A program made the position numbers and the translations under genes. 64,000 nt of DNA from NCBI GenBank assembly GCA_964013575.1, contig CAXGWP010000002.1:42223-106222 (forward strand), read 5' to 3'. A model generated the notes under the pieces. That model was not told the origin of the DNA. It was given only the letters and a program-made list of their open reading frames with translations, and did no database searches. Shown piece after piece: positions 34,422 to 43,254 of this stretch. Numbering within the stretch: position 1 is the first letter of the stretch; each line of letters starts with the position of its first letter. Source of the stretch: BJGV01 sp964013575. GTDB lineage: Bacteria; Pseudomonadota; Gammaproteobacteria; Burkholderiales; Nitrosomonadaceae.

Positions 34422-35942
34422 ATGTGCGGAATTTTAGGAATAGTTTCAAAATCCCCAGTAAATCAATTGCTCTATGATGGGCTATTGGTTCTACAACATC
34501 GTGGCCAGGATGCTGCTGGCATTGTAACTGCACACAAGAATGCTTTTCATATGCATAAGGGTGGTGGGTTAGTAAGAGATGTATTTCGTACTAGGAATAT
34601 GCGCTCTCTAGTTGGTAACATGGGTATAGCTCATGTTCGTTACCCTACAGCAGGATCTCCTGAATCAACGGCTGAAGCACAGCCATTTTATGTGAATTCC
34701 CCATTTGGTATTGTACTTGGACACAATGGAAACCTTACAAATGCAACTCAACTTAATAATGAACTTTTTCGGGCAGACTTACGTCATGTAAATACTAATT
34801 CTGATTCTGAAGTATTACTTAATGTATTGGCACATGAACTGCAGGATAGCGCCAAAAGCTATCAATTAGACCCTGCAGCTATTTTTAATGCAGTGTCTGG
34901 AGTTTATACGCGCTGTAAGGGAGCTTATGCTGTTGTAGCAATGATTGCAGGTTATGGATTGCTTGCTTTTCGTGATCCGCATGGGATTCGACCGCTTGTA
35001 TTTGGTTCTATAGAAACAGAACATGGTATAGAGTATTTGGTTGCTTCTGAGAGTGTAGCTCTTGATACGCTAGGCTTTAAATTAATACGTGATATAGGCC
35101 CAGGAGAGGCAGTATTTATTGATGAGGATGGTAATTTCTTTAGCAAACAATGTGTTGATAATTCATCACTGAACCCTTGTATTTTTGAGTATGTTTATCT
35201 TGCTCGCCCAGACTCATTAATGGATAGTATTTCAGTATATGAAACAAGGCTTAATATGGGTGAGAGCTTGGCAAAAAAAATTATGAGAGATATGCACCAT
35301 CTTGATATAGATGTAGTAATTCCAATTCCTGATTCTAGCCGCCCTAGTGCATTACAACTAGCAAATAGGCTAGGTCTTGATTTCCGTGAAGGTTTTGTTA
35401 AAAATCGTTATATTGGTCGAACATTTATTATGCAGGAAGGTCAACAGCGCCGGAAAACAGTTCGTCAAAAATTAAATGCTATGAGTGTAGAATTCCGTGG
35501 TAAGAATGTTTTACTGGTGGACGATTCAATTGTACGAGGTACTACTAGTAGGGAAATTGTCCAAATGGCACAAGAGGCTGGTGCGCATAAAGTATATTTT
35601 GCTTCAGCAGCACCACCAGTAAGATTTCCTAATGTATATGGGATTGATATGCCAACACGTCAGGAGTTAATTGCTACTGGTCGAAACGATGATGAAATAC
35701 GTAAAGAAATTGGAGCAGATTATCTGATTTATCAGGACCTTAGTTCCCTGAAAAAAGATATTCATCGAATTAAGCCATCAGTTAATAATTTTGAGACATC
35801 ATGTTTTGATGGACGTTATATTGCTGGAGATATTACACCAGAATACCTAGCAATGATTGAATCTCAGCGTAATAATGGTACGGTACTATCACAAGCTGAA
35901 AATAGCACTCAATTAGATTTAAGTTTGGTATCATCAGAGTAA
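34422..35942 (+). CDS. purF: Amidophosphoribosyltransferase
   Basis: The 506-residue enzyme makes 5-phosphoribosylamine, the first committed step of purine synthesis. The N-terminal Ntn glutaminase has its nucleophile Cys2 (MCGILGIV), with LQHRGQDAAGI and the GHNGNLTN motif. The C-terminal phosphoribosyltransferase has the PRPP loop LLVDDSIVRGTTS. Length is normal. No Fe-S cysteine set is evident, in line with the E. coli-type enzyme. A 143-base AT-rich gap separates it from cvpA. Confidence 0.98.
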   Translation: MCGILGIVSKSPVNQLLYDGLLVLQHRGQDAAGIVTAHKNAFHMHKGGGLVRDVFRTRNMRSLVGNMGIAHVRYPTAGSPESTAEAQPFYVNSPFGIVLGHNGNLTNATQLNNELFRADLRHVNTNSDSEVLLNVLAHELQDSAKSYQLDPAAIFNAVSGVYTRCKGAYAVVAMIAGYGLLAFRDPHGIRPLVFGSIETEHGIEYLVASESVALDTLGFKLIRDIGPGEAVFIDEDGNFFSKQCVDNSSLNPCIFEYVYLARPDSLMDSISVYETRLNMGESLAKKIMRDMHHLDIDVVIPIPDSSRPSALQLANRLGLDFREGFVKNRYIGRTFIMQEGQQRRKTVRQKLNAMSVEFRGKNVLLVDDSIVRGTTSREIVQMAQEAGAHKVYFASAAPPVRFPNVYGIDMPTRQELIATGRNDDEIRKEIGADYLIYQDLSSLKKDIHRIKPSVNNFETSCFDGRYIAGDITPEYLAMIESQRNNGTVLSQAENSTQLDLSLVSSE

Positions 35943-35958
35943 GGTGGTCTAGGTCTAT

Positions 35959-35987
35959 TTGACAAAACTTAGTACTAAGCGTAGCTT
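35959..35987 (+). promoter_or_regulatory. Candidate sigma70 promoter for the metZ leader
   Basis: A perfect -35 box TTGACA at 35959-35964 is followed after 17 bases by TAGCTT at 35982-35987 as a weak -10. Transcription from here would begin near 35994, immediately before the riboswitch aptamer. Confidence 0.5.
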
Positions 35988-35994
35988 TAAAATT

Positions 35995-36050
35995 TGCGCC
36001 GATTTGATTGTCAGCTTGCGGGCGCCTTATAAATACAGCTAAAGTGGGGC
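35995..36050 (+). promoter_or_regulatory. SAM-II-type riboswitch upstream of metZ
   Basis: The stem strand GCGCC (35996-36000) pairs perfectly with GGCGC (36021-36025). Within and after it occur the SAM-II hallmarks GATTTG in the first loop, GCTTGC before the closing strand, and ATAAATACAGCTAAAG (36029-36044) as the 3' pseudoknot strand. Spacing matches the compact SAM-II H-type pseudoknot. The downstream gene makes homocysteine for methionine and SAM, which fits feedback by SAM. An intrinsic terminator follows directly. Family assignment is by recalled consensus, not by a covariance search. Confidence 0.85.
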
Positions 36051-36052
36051 GG

Positions 36053-36088
36053 CCCGTTTTAGCATAAGCTGAACGGGTTTTTTATTTT
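36053..36088 (+). terminator. Intrinsic terminator between the riboswitch and metZ
   Basis: CCCGTT (36053-36058) pairs with AACGGG (36072-36077). Inner pairs AGC/GCT extend the stem around an ATAA loop, and the T-rich tract TTTTTTATTTT (36078-36088) follows. It lies after the aptamer and before the metZ ribosome site, so it is the likely expression platform: SAM-bound RNA would end transcription here. The ON/OFF direction is inferred. Confidence 0.8.
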
Positions 36089-36101
36089 GGGAGAAACTTG
36101 G

Positions 36102-37283
36102 ATGTCTGATGATTTTGAATTGGAGACTCTTGCGATACATGCAGGTATTCAACGTAGTCAGTTTAATGAGCATTCAGAAGCTATGTATCTTACATCAAGT
36201 TATGTGTTTGATAATGCTGAGCAGGCTGCTGCGCGATTCTCTGGCAAAGAGCAGGGAAATGTATATTCAAGATTTACTAATCCAACTGTTACTATTTTCG
36301 AGAAGCGACTTGCAGCATTAGAAGGGGCAGAAGCTTGTGTAGCAACAGCCTCTGGTATGTCGGCAATACTTGCATGTGTAATGGGGTTATTGTCTGCAGG
36401 GGATCATATTATTGCTTCAAAAAGTTTATTTGGTTCTACACTTAATTTGTTTAATAATATTTTTAGGCGCTTTGGGATAGAAGTTACTTTTGTATCATTA
36501 ATTACATTAGAAGAGTGGCAAACTGCTGTTAAACCAAATACAAAATTATTTTTTATAGAAACACCATCCAACCCTCTTACTGAGATTTCTGATATTTCAG
36601 CATTAGCAGAATTAGCAAAGACTTCAGGTGCATGGTTAGTTGTAGATAATTGTTTCTGCTCGCCAGTATTACAAAAACCATTAGATTTAGGTGCTGATAT
36701 AGTAATTCATTCTGCAACAAAATACCTTGATGGGCAAGGGAGGGTTCTAGGTGGGGCAGTATTAGGAAAGAAAGATCTAATAATGGAACAAGGAGTCTTT
36801 AATTTTCTTCGTACTGCCGGACCAACTCTTAGTGCTTTTAATGCATGGGTAATACTTAAAGGAATGGAGACACTTAAAATTCGTATGGAAGCCCATTCTG
36901 CTAGTGCGCTTGATATAGCTATTTGGCTTGAGGCTCAGCCAGGAATAACCAAGGTATATTATCCTGGCCTCTCCTCTCATCCTCATTATCTTCTTGCAAA
37001 GCAACAGCAGAAGGCTGGTGGTGGTATAGTTTCATTTGAAGTGAAAGGGGGTAAAGAGGAAGCATGGCGTATAATAAACTCTACTCGCATGCTATCAATT
37101 ACTGCTAATCTTGGGGATGCTAAAACTACGTTAACTCATCCAGCTAGTACGACTCATTCTAGAATTAGTCAAAATGAGCGTGATGCAGCAGGTATTACAG
37201 ATGGCCTTTTACGTATTGCTGTCGGATTAGAATCAGTAAAGGATATTAAGGCAGATCTAGAAATAGGAATAAAAATGCTATAG
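36102..37283 (+). CDS. metZ: O-succinylhomoserine sulfhydrylase
   Basis: The 393-residue Cys/Met-metabolism PLP enzyme makes homocysteine from O-succinylhomoserine and sulfide. The PLP lysine is Lys207 in HSATKYLDGQGR, with the phosphate-binding ATASGMSAI at 81-89 and VDNCFCSP after it. The YLDGQGRVLGGAV stretch is characteristic of MetZ. I chose ATG 36102, 8 bases after GGGAG; a TTG at 36087 in the same frame lies in the terminator tract. A SAM-II riboswitch and terminator precede the gene. purF-metZ adjacency is common in betaproteobacteria. Confidence 0.96.
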   Translation: MSDDFELETLAIHAGIQRSQFNEHSEAMYLTSSYVFDNAEQAAARFSGKEQGNVYSRFTNPTVTIFEKRLAALEGAEACVATASGMSAILACVMGLLSAGDHIIASKSLFGSTLNLFNNIFRRFGIEVTFVSLITLEEWQTAVKPNTKLFFIETPSNPLTEISDISALAELAKTSGAWLVVDNCFCSPVLQKPLDLGADIVIHSATKYLDGQGRVLGGAVLGKKDLIMEQGVFNFLRTAGPTLSAFNAWVILKGMETLKIRMEAHSASALDIAIWLEAQPGITKVYYPGLSSHPHYLLAKQQQKAGGGIVSFEVKGGKEEAWRIINSTRMLSITANLGDAKTTLTHPASTTHSRISQNERDAAGITDGLLRIAVGLESVKDIKADLEIGIKML

Positions 37284-37311
37284 TCTATGAATCAACTATT
37301 TCATAATAAAT

Positions 37312-37812
37312 TTATATATTAGTTAATTCTTCTGCTTTTTGGATAGTGACATCTTCTAATGGCACATTTTGGTGTCCGTTTTTATTTCCTGTTTCTACTT
37401 TCTTAATTTTATCTACTACATCCTGACCTTCTATTACTTTACCAAAAACACAGTAGCCAAACCCTTCAGTTGTTGGTGATGTGAAGTTAAGAAAATCGTT
37501 ATCTGCTACATTTATAAAAAATTGAGAGGATGCTGAATTAACATCTGATGTGCGCGCCATTGCAATAGTATAAATATCATTTTTTACTCCATTATTAGCC
37601 TCATTCTTAATAGGGGCACGACCTTCTTTTAGAGACATTCCTGATTCAAAACCACCTCCTTGAATCATAAAACCATTAATTATTCTATGAAATATTGTAT
37701 TATCATAATATCCGCTATTTACATATTCAGTAAAATTTTTAGTTGTTATTGGGGCTTCTTCATTAAAAAGCTCTATGGTAATTTCACCATAGCTAGTATG
37801 TAATTTAATCAT
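37312..37812 (-). CDS. ppiB: Peptidyl-prolyl isomerase B (cytoplasmic cyclophilin)
   Basis: The 166-residue cyclophilin has no signal peptide. Core motifs are FHRIINGFMIQGGGF with the catalytic arginine, IAMART, ASSQFFINVADNDFLN, and GYCVFGKVIEGQDVVDKI. It catalyses proline cis-trans isomerisation in protein folding. It follows the secreted paralogue ppiA by 13 bases on the same strand, so the pair is one transcript, and is convergent with metZ. Confidence 0.96.
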   Translation of the reverse strand: MIKLHTSYGEITIELFNEEAPITTKNFTEYVNSGYYDNTIFHRIINGFMIQGGGFESGMSLKEGRAPIKNEANNGVKNDIYTIAMARTSDVNSASSQFFINVADNDFLNFTSPTTEGFGYCVFGKVIEGQDVVDKIKKVETGNKNGHQNVPLEDVTIQKAEELTNI

Positions 37813-37825
37813 ATATGTCCTTATG

Positions 37826-38410
37826 TCATTCTATTTGCTTAGAGTTAGAGTCTATAATATTCATTGATTCTATTATAACCATTTTTTTTGGAGCATCTTG
37901 ATTGAATAGTTTATTTGCTCCAGTTGGTATTTTTGATATTTTATTTACTATATCCATTCCACTTATAACTTTTCCAAATACTGTATATCCATAACCCCTG
38001 GTATTTGGCCTAGTATAGTTAAGAAAATCGTTGTTTGCTACATTAATAAAGAATTGGTTTGTAGCTGAATGTGGTTCTCCTGTACGTGCCATTGCAATTG
38101 TACCAATTTCATTCTTGAGGCCATTATTAGCTTCATTTTTAATTGGTTGTTTAGTTGGGACTTTTTTCATTAATTTATTAAAACCACCCCCCTGAATCAT
38201 AAATCCCGGAATAACACGGTGGAAGATAGTGTTAGTATACGCTCCCTCTTGTATATAACTAAGAAAATTTTTGACAGTATTGGGAGCCTTATCTTGGTAA
38301 AGCTCTATATAAATACTACCAAAATTAGTTTTAATTTTAATTTGTTCTGCTGAAATTACTGAAGTGTATAAGATAATAAAGGATATTAGAATTAATTTAA
38401 TAATATGCAT
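37826..38410 (-). CDS. ppiA: Peptidyl-prolyl isomerase A (periplasmic cyclophilin)
   Basis: The 194-residue cyclophilin begins with a clear Sec signal peptide (about 1-21, hydrophobic LILISFIILYTSV ending ISA), placing it in the periplasm. The core has FHRVIPGFMIQGGGF, IAMARTGEPHSATNQFFINVA, and GYGYTVFGKVISGMDIV. It is a close paralogue of the neighbouring ppiB; tandem export and cytoplasmic copies beside cysS are known in betaproteobacteria. Confidence 0.95.
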   Translation of the reverse strand: MHIIKLILISFIILYTSVISAEQIKIKTNFGSIYIELYQDKAPNTVKNFLSYIQEGAYTNTIFHRVIPGFMIQGGGFNKLMKKVPTKQPIKNEANNGLKNEIGTIAMARTGEPHSATNQFFINVANNDFLNYTRPNTRGYGYTVFGKVISGMDIVNKISKIPTGANKLFNQDAPKKMVIIESMNIIDSNSKQIE

Positions 38411-38513
38411 AAAGTTTATAGTTTTAATAATTTTTAGTAAATAGTTTTAATTGTAACTTAATTAATAGAACAGCTTAATTTAATGGTACAGGTAATTTAA
38501 ACTGATCCTGTCA

Positions 38514-38522
38514 TGGTATACT
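38514..38522 (+). promoter_or_regulatory. Extended -10 promoter candidate for cysS
   Basis: TGGTATACT carries a TATACT -10 (38517-38522) with the extended TGn element, which can replace a good -35; none is visible. It lies 83 bases before the cysS ATG in the divergent ppiA/cysS spacer. Confidence 0.4.
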
Positions 38523-38604
38523 TTATCTCTATTCTATCATGTAAGCAGCTCAATCAAGATCGTTTAAATTTTATTATTTAGTTAATTTAAAATTAAATTA
38601 TTCA

Positions 38605-39984
38605 ATGTTAAAAATTTATAATTCACTTACTAAGTGTAAGCAGGATTTTGTACCTTTATTCGAAAATAAAGTTAAATTATATGTCTGTGGTATGACTGTA
38701 TATGATTATTGTCATTTAGGTCATGCACGTGTCATGGTTGTATTTGACATGGTTGCTCGTTGGTTTAGGGCAATTAATTATGAAATTGTTTATGTTCGTA
38801 ATATTACAGATGTAGACGATAAAATTATTCAGCGCGCTCAAGATAATAATGAGTCAATTCAATCGCTTACAGAAAGATTTATTCGTGCAATGAATGAAGA
38901 TGCAGCAGCTTTAGGTGTATTGCCGCCTACTTTTGAACCTCGTGCTACTCAATATATTGAAAATATGATTTCCATGATTCAAATATTAATAGATAAAGGT
39001 TTTGCATATATAGGGTCAAATGATGATGTATATTATGCAGTAGATAAATTCCCTAGTTATGGGAAATTATCTGGTAAGGTGGCAGACCACTTATATGCTG
39101 GTGAACGTGTTGCTATAAATTCATATAAAAAGAGCCCATTGGATTTTGTATTATGGAAATCAGTAAAAACTAATGAACCATATTGGGTAGCCCCTTGGGG
39201 GAAAGGTCGTCCTGGGTGGCATATTGAGTGTTCAGCAATGTGTAGTAATTATTTAGGTAAGCACTTTGATATACACGGTGGAGGACAGGATTTGCAGTTT
39301 CCCCACCATGAAAACGAGATTGCACAAAGTGAAGCTGCACATGATACCTCGTTCGTTAATTATTGGATGCATAATGGATTCGTTCGTGTTGATAACGAAA
39401 AAATGTCTAAATCATTGGGAAACTTTTTTACTATACGTGATATTCTAGAAAATTATCAGCCTGAAGTAGTACGATTTTTTATTTTGCGTGCACATTATCG
39501 TAGTCCCTTAAATTATTCTAGTACTCATTTGGATGATGCCAAAAATTCACTAGACAGGCTTTATAGTGCTTTAAAGGGATATGTAATAAATCAAAATTAT
39601 AAATTGGATTGGACTAATACTTATACACAGCGTTTTATGAAAGCAATGAATGATGATTTCAATACACCAGTTGCTATTGCAGTATTATTCGATCTTGCTT
39701 ACGAAACTAATAAATCAGGTATTAATCAACAAGCAAATTTGCTTAAGGCACTTGGTGAGATTTTAGGTTTGTTACAGCAAGATCCACAAAAATATTTCCA
39801 AAGTGATATGTCATCTGTAAATTCAGAATATACAACAGAGCAGATTGATAAATTAATACAGGATCGTATTGTTGCACGAAGAAATGGTAACTATACTGAA
39901 GCTGATAATATACGTAAAACCCTTTCTAATGAGGGGATCATTCTAGAAGATAATATAGAGGGTACTAGTTGGCGAAGAAAATAG
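38605..39984 (+). CDS. cysS: Cysteine-tRNA ligase
   Basis: The 459-residue class I synthetase charges tRNA-Cys. The zinc ligands that discriminate cysteine are visible: Cys28, Cys209, His234 and Glu238. The HIGH-type motif is HLGH (37-40) and KMSKS is at 266-270. The C-terminal helical and anticodon-binding parts are present, ending WRRK. It is full length with no obvious odd features. No Shine-Dalgarno sequence is seen. Confidence 0.98.
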   Translation: MLKIYNSLTKCKQDFVPLFENKVKLYVCGMTVYDYCHLGHARVMVVFDMVARWFRAINYEIVYVRNITDVDDKIIQRAQDNNESIQSLTERFIRAMNEDAAALGVLPPTFEPRATQYIENMISMIQILIDKGFAYIGSNDDVYYAVDKFPSYGKLSGKVADHLYAGERVAINSYKKSPLDFVLWKSVKTNEPYWVAPWGKGRPGWHIECSAMCSNYLGKHFDIHGGGQDLQFPHHENEIAQSEAAHDTSFVNYWMHNGFVRVDNEKMSKSLGNFFTIRDILENYQPEVVRFFILRAHYRSPLNYSSTHLDDAKNSLDRLYSALKGYVINQNYKLDWTNTYTQRFMKAMNDDFNTPVAIAVLFDLAYETNKSGINQQANLLKALGEILGLLQQDPQKYFQSDMSSVNSEYTTEQIDKLIQDRIVARRNGNYTEADNIRKTLSNEGIILEDNIEGTSWRRK

Positions 39985-40106
39985 GGCGTTTAAGTTTTTT
40001 AAATTAGAAATTGGTTTTCTGAAAATTATTTTTATATTTTGTTCTAAGAAATAGTTATTATTAGATATTTTATAATGTGACCCTACTTTATCAAATGGGA
40101 AATGGG

Positions 40107-40427
40107 ATGAAATCCACTTCAATAGAGTTTCTTATAAAAATTTGGTTTTCAGCTATGGTAATAGTATTAATCTTTAGTACTATGATTGGAAGTGGCTTTG
40201 CAAGGGGATACGGTTCTGGAGATGGAATAGGACAGAATTATAGTGATTATGTATCTATGGAAAAAATAAGAATTTTTGAAAGTTACGATGCTAACAAGGA
40301 CGGGTATCTTATTTTTGAAGAGATTGCTGTAATGAAAATATCTAATAATTTATTTATTAGAATGGATTTAAATAATAATGGAAATTTGAGTAGGGATGAA
40401 TTTGCAAAATTGTTAGATATTATATAG
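40107..40427 (+). CDS. Small secreted EF-hand protein
   Basis: About 106 residues. The N-terminus carries a basic/polar head and a hydrophobic run (IWFSAMVIVLIFSTMIG) ending GFA, a plausible signal peptide. Two canonical EF-hand loops follow: residues 61-72 (DxNxDGxLxxxE-type, DANKDGYLIFEE) and 87-98 (DLNNNGNLSRDE). It is probably a periplasmic calcium-binding protein of unknown function. I chose ATG 40107, preceded by GGGA at 40097-40100; ATG 40095 and GTG 40077 are alternatives. It stands alone between cysS and convergent acnA. Confidence 0.8.
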   Translation: MKSTSIEFLIKIWFSAMVIVLIFSTMIGSGFARGYGSGDGIGQNYSDYVSMEKIRIFESYDANKDGYLIFEEIAVMKISNNLFIRMDLNNNGNLSRDEFAKLLDII

Positions 40428-40473
40428 GTAGATTTTAGTATTTTTATTATTTTTTCTCTCTCCATTTTTAATT

Positions 40474-43167
40474 TTAGGTGGCCATTAGTTCTCTAAGAAC
40501 ATAAGGTAATATGCCACCATGTAGAAAATAATCCACCTCGATAGAGGTGTCTATTCTGCATAATAGCTTAATTTTTCGTGTTCCATTTTGACTGTGGATG
40601 CTAAGTATGACATCTTGTTGAGGATTGATTTCTTCTAAGCCTTGAATATCAAATTTTTCAGAGCCGTTAATACCTAATGAGTCTAAATTATCATTACCTT
40701 TAAATTGTAAAGGTAACACACCCATACCAACTAGATTACTTCGATGAATCCGTTCAAAGCTTTTTGCAATTACCGCCTTAATACCAAGTAGCTGTGTCCC
40801 TTTAGCTGCCCAATCACGGCTTGATCCAGTGCCATATTCTTCTCCACCAAAAATAATTGTTGGAGTTTCTTCTTGTATATATTTTATCGCAGCATCATAG
40901 ATGCTCATTTGTATATTTTCTGATTTTTCAGATTGATATAGAGTTACGCCACCCTCACTCCCTGGTATCATCAGATTTTTTATGCGTACGTTTGCAAATG
41001 TTCCACGTATCATTACATGGTGGTTGCCACGTCTTGAACCATAACTATTAAACTCTGATTTTACTATGTTATTTTCAAGTAAATACTTCCCGGCAGGAGA
41101 ATTATCTTTGATGATTCCAGCTGGGCTAATATGATCTGTAGTCAGCGAGTCGCCAAATATTCCTAATGCACGAGCTCCTATAATTGATTTGCTCCTACTA
41201 TTTTTAGTTGGTTTAGGACTAAAATTTAGAAAAAATGGAGGCTCAGATATATAGGTTGATATTGGCCAATCATAGATATCACCAGTAGCAGATAATACAT
41301 CGTTCCATAGAAAGTGATCTTTAGTTAGGTTGCTATAAAGATTCTGGAAAGTTTTGGCATTTCTTGCAAATTTCATGAATTCATCAATTTCTTCATTACT
41401 TGGCCAAACATCAGATAGCCATACTGGCTTACAATTATTCCCGATGCCAAGTGGTTCATTTGTTAAGTCTTTAAGTATAGTGCCAGCAATTGCATAGGAT
41501 ACGACTAATGGAGGTGAAGCAAGAAAATTAGCCTGGATATTAGGGTGGATACGTGCTTCGAAATTACGATTTCCTGAGAGCACAGCAGAACATACTAGAT
41601 TGTTATTTATTATTATATTTTCTATTTCTTTCTCTAAAGGTCCAGAGTTTCCAATACAAGTTGTACAGCCGTAACCGACTAAATTGAATCCTAATTTTTC
41701 TAGATAGGGTAATAACCCAGATGCAGTTAAATATTCAGTTACTACACGAGACCCTGGGGCTAGCGACGTTTTAATATGAGGATTTACTTTAAGACCTCTT
41801 TCGCAGGCTTTTTTTGCTAATAGCCCTGCAGCAATTAATACGCTAGGGTTAGAGGTATTTGTGCATGATGTAATTGCTGCGACTAGAACATCTCCATGGC
41901 CCAAGTTTATTTCATTTATAGGATAGCGTTTGTTTATAGTATTCTTATTTCTAGCGTATCCTTTTTTATTGATTGGTTGGGTAAAAAGAGAGGTAAACTT
42001 ACTTTTTACATTAGCAATATCTATACGGTCTTGTGGATTTCTTGGTCCTGCTACTGATGGGGTTACAGTTCCTAAATCAAAATCTAGTTCAGTTGAATAA
42101 TCAATTTCTCCTTTAAGAGGAATACCATATAGCTTCTGGGCTTTAAAATAGGATTGGAACATAGCAATTTCTTCATTGTTTCGGCCAGTATTTTTAAAAT
42201 ATTCAATGGTTGCATGGTCTACTGGGAAGAATCCCATGGTTGCCCCATATTCAGGTGCCATATTAGCAATAGTAGCTCTGTCAGGTAGTGATAAGGTGCT
42301 AGTTCCTTCACCAAAAAATTCAACAAACTTTCCAACAACTTTTGTTTTTCGTAGTAATTCTGTTATTGTTAATACAAGATCTGTAGCTGTAACTCCTTTT
42401 TTTAATTTTCCCGTAAGGTTTATGCCTACGACATCTGGTGTTAAGAAATAAATTGGCTGACCTAGCATGCCAGCTTCAGCCTCTATACCACCCACACCCC
42501 ACCCAACTACTCCGATACTGTTAATCATTGTGGTATGCGAATCAGTTCCTACTAAAGTATCAGGGTAAGATATACCATTTTTTTGGTGAATTCCTTGAGC
42601 TAGATATTCTAAATTTACTTGATGAACAATACCCACTCCTGGTGGCACAACTTTGAATGTCTGAAAAGCTTGCATCCCCCATTTAATAAATTGATACCTT
42701 TCTTTATTTCTATGAAATTCAATCTCCATATTACGCTCAAGTGCTTTTTTACTTCCGAAGTAATCAACCTGAACTGAGTGATCAACAACTAGATCCACAG
42801 GGACTAATGGCTCAATGATTTTTGGATCCTTACCGGATCTTTTTACAGCGCTTCTCATAGCTGCCAGGTCTGCTAATAAGGGAATTCCAGTGAAATCCTG
42901 TAATACTATTCGTGCTACAGTAAAAGGTATTTCATCTTTGCGAGTAGCATTTGGTTCCCATTTTGCAAGATTTTCAATATGAGTGTTAGTAATTTTCTTA
43001 TTATCATAATTACGTATTACGGATTCAAGAATGATACGAATACAGACTGGTAGCCGAGAAATTTTCCCTAATCCTATTTCTTCTAATGCAGGTAAGGAAT
43101 AGAATTTTGATTTTTTTCCACTAGGGAAAGTTAGAGTTCTTAAGTTATTATATCTATTGTGTGGCAT
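40474..43167 (-). CDS. acnA: Aconitate hydratase A
   Basis: The 897-residue IRP/AcnA-type aconitase isomerises citrate to isocitrate. It has GTDSHTTMIN, the cluster cysteines in AITSCTNTSNPSVL and GCTTCIGNSGP, and LSGNRNFEARIHP. The C-terminal swivel domain has GSRRGNHHVMIRGTFANVRI and EEYGTGSSRDWAAKG. Full length. It lies with mdh on the strand opposite the sdh-gltA-suc genes, making a TCA-cycle locus. Confidence 0.98.
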   Translation of the reverse strand: MPHNRYNNLRTLTFPSGKKSKFYSLPALEEIGLGKISRLPVCIRIILESVIRNYDNKKITNTHIENLAKWEPNATRKDEIPFTVARIVLQDFTGIPLLADLAAMRSAVKRSGKDPKIIEPLVPVDLVVDHSVQVDYFGSKKALERNMEIEFHRNKERYQFIKWGMQAFQTFKVVPPGVGIVHQVNLEYLAQGIHQKNGISYPDTLVGTDSHTTMINSIGVVGWGVGGIEAEAGMLGQPIYFLTPDVVGINLTGKLKKGVTATDLVLTITELLRKTKVVGKFVEFFGEGTSTLSLPDRATIANMAPEYGATMGFFPVDHATIEYFKNTGRNNEEIAMFQSYFKAQKLYGIPLKGEIDYSTELDFDLGTVTPSVAGPRNPQDRIDIANVKSKFTSLFTQPINKKGYARNKNTINKRYPINEINLGHGDVLVAAITSCTNTSNPSVLIAAGLLAKKACERGLKVNPHIKTSLAPGSRVVTEYLTASGLLPYLEKLGFNLVGYGCTTCIGNSGPLEKEIENIIINNNLVCSAVLSGNRNFEARIHPNIQANFLASPPLVVSYAIAGTILKDLTNEPLGIGNNCKPVWLSDVWPSNEEIDEFMKFARNAKTFQNLYSNLTKDHFLWNDVLSATGDIYDWPISTYISEPPFFLNFSPKPTKNSRSKSIIGARALGIFGDSLTTDHISPAGIIKDNSPAGKYLLENNIVKSEFNSYGSRRGNHHVMIRGTFANVRIKNLMIPGSEGGVTLYQSEKSENIQMSIYDAAIKYIQEETPTIIFGGEEYGTGSSRDWAAKGTQLLGIKAVIAKSFERIHRSNLVGMGVLPLQFKGNDNLDSLGINGSEKFDIQGLEEINPQQDVILSIHSQNGTRKIKLLCRIDTSIEVDYFLHGGILPYVLRELMAT

Positions 43168-43254
43168 ATAAGTTTTATATATATTTATTATTTACCATAA
43201 TTGGAATTAATAAAAAATAAAAGTGCTATTTTTTATTAAAAGGAGAAATTAATT

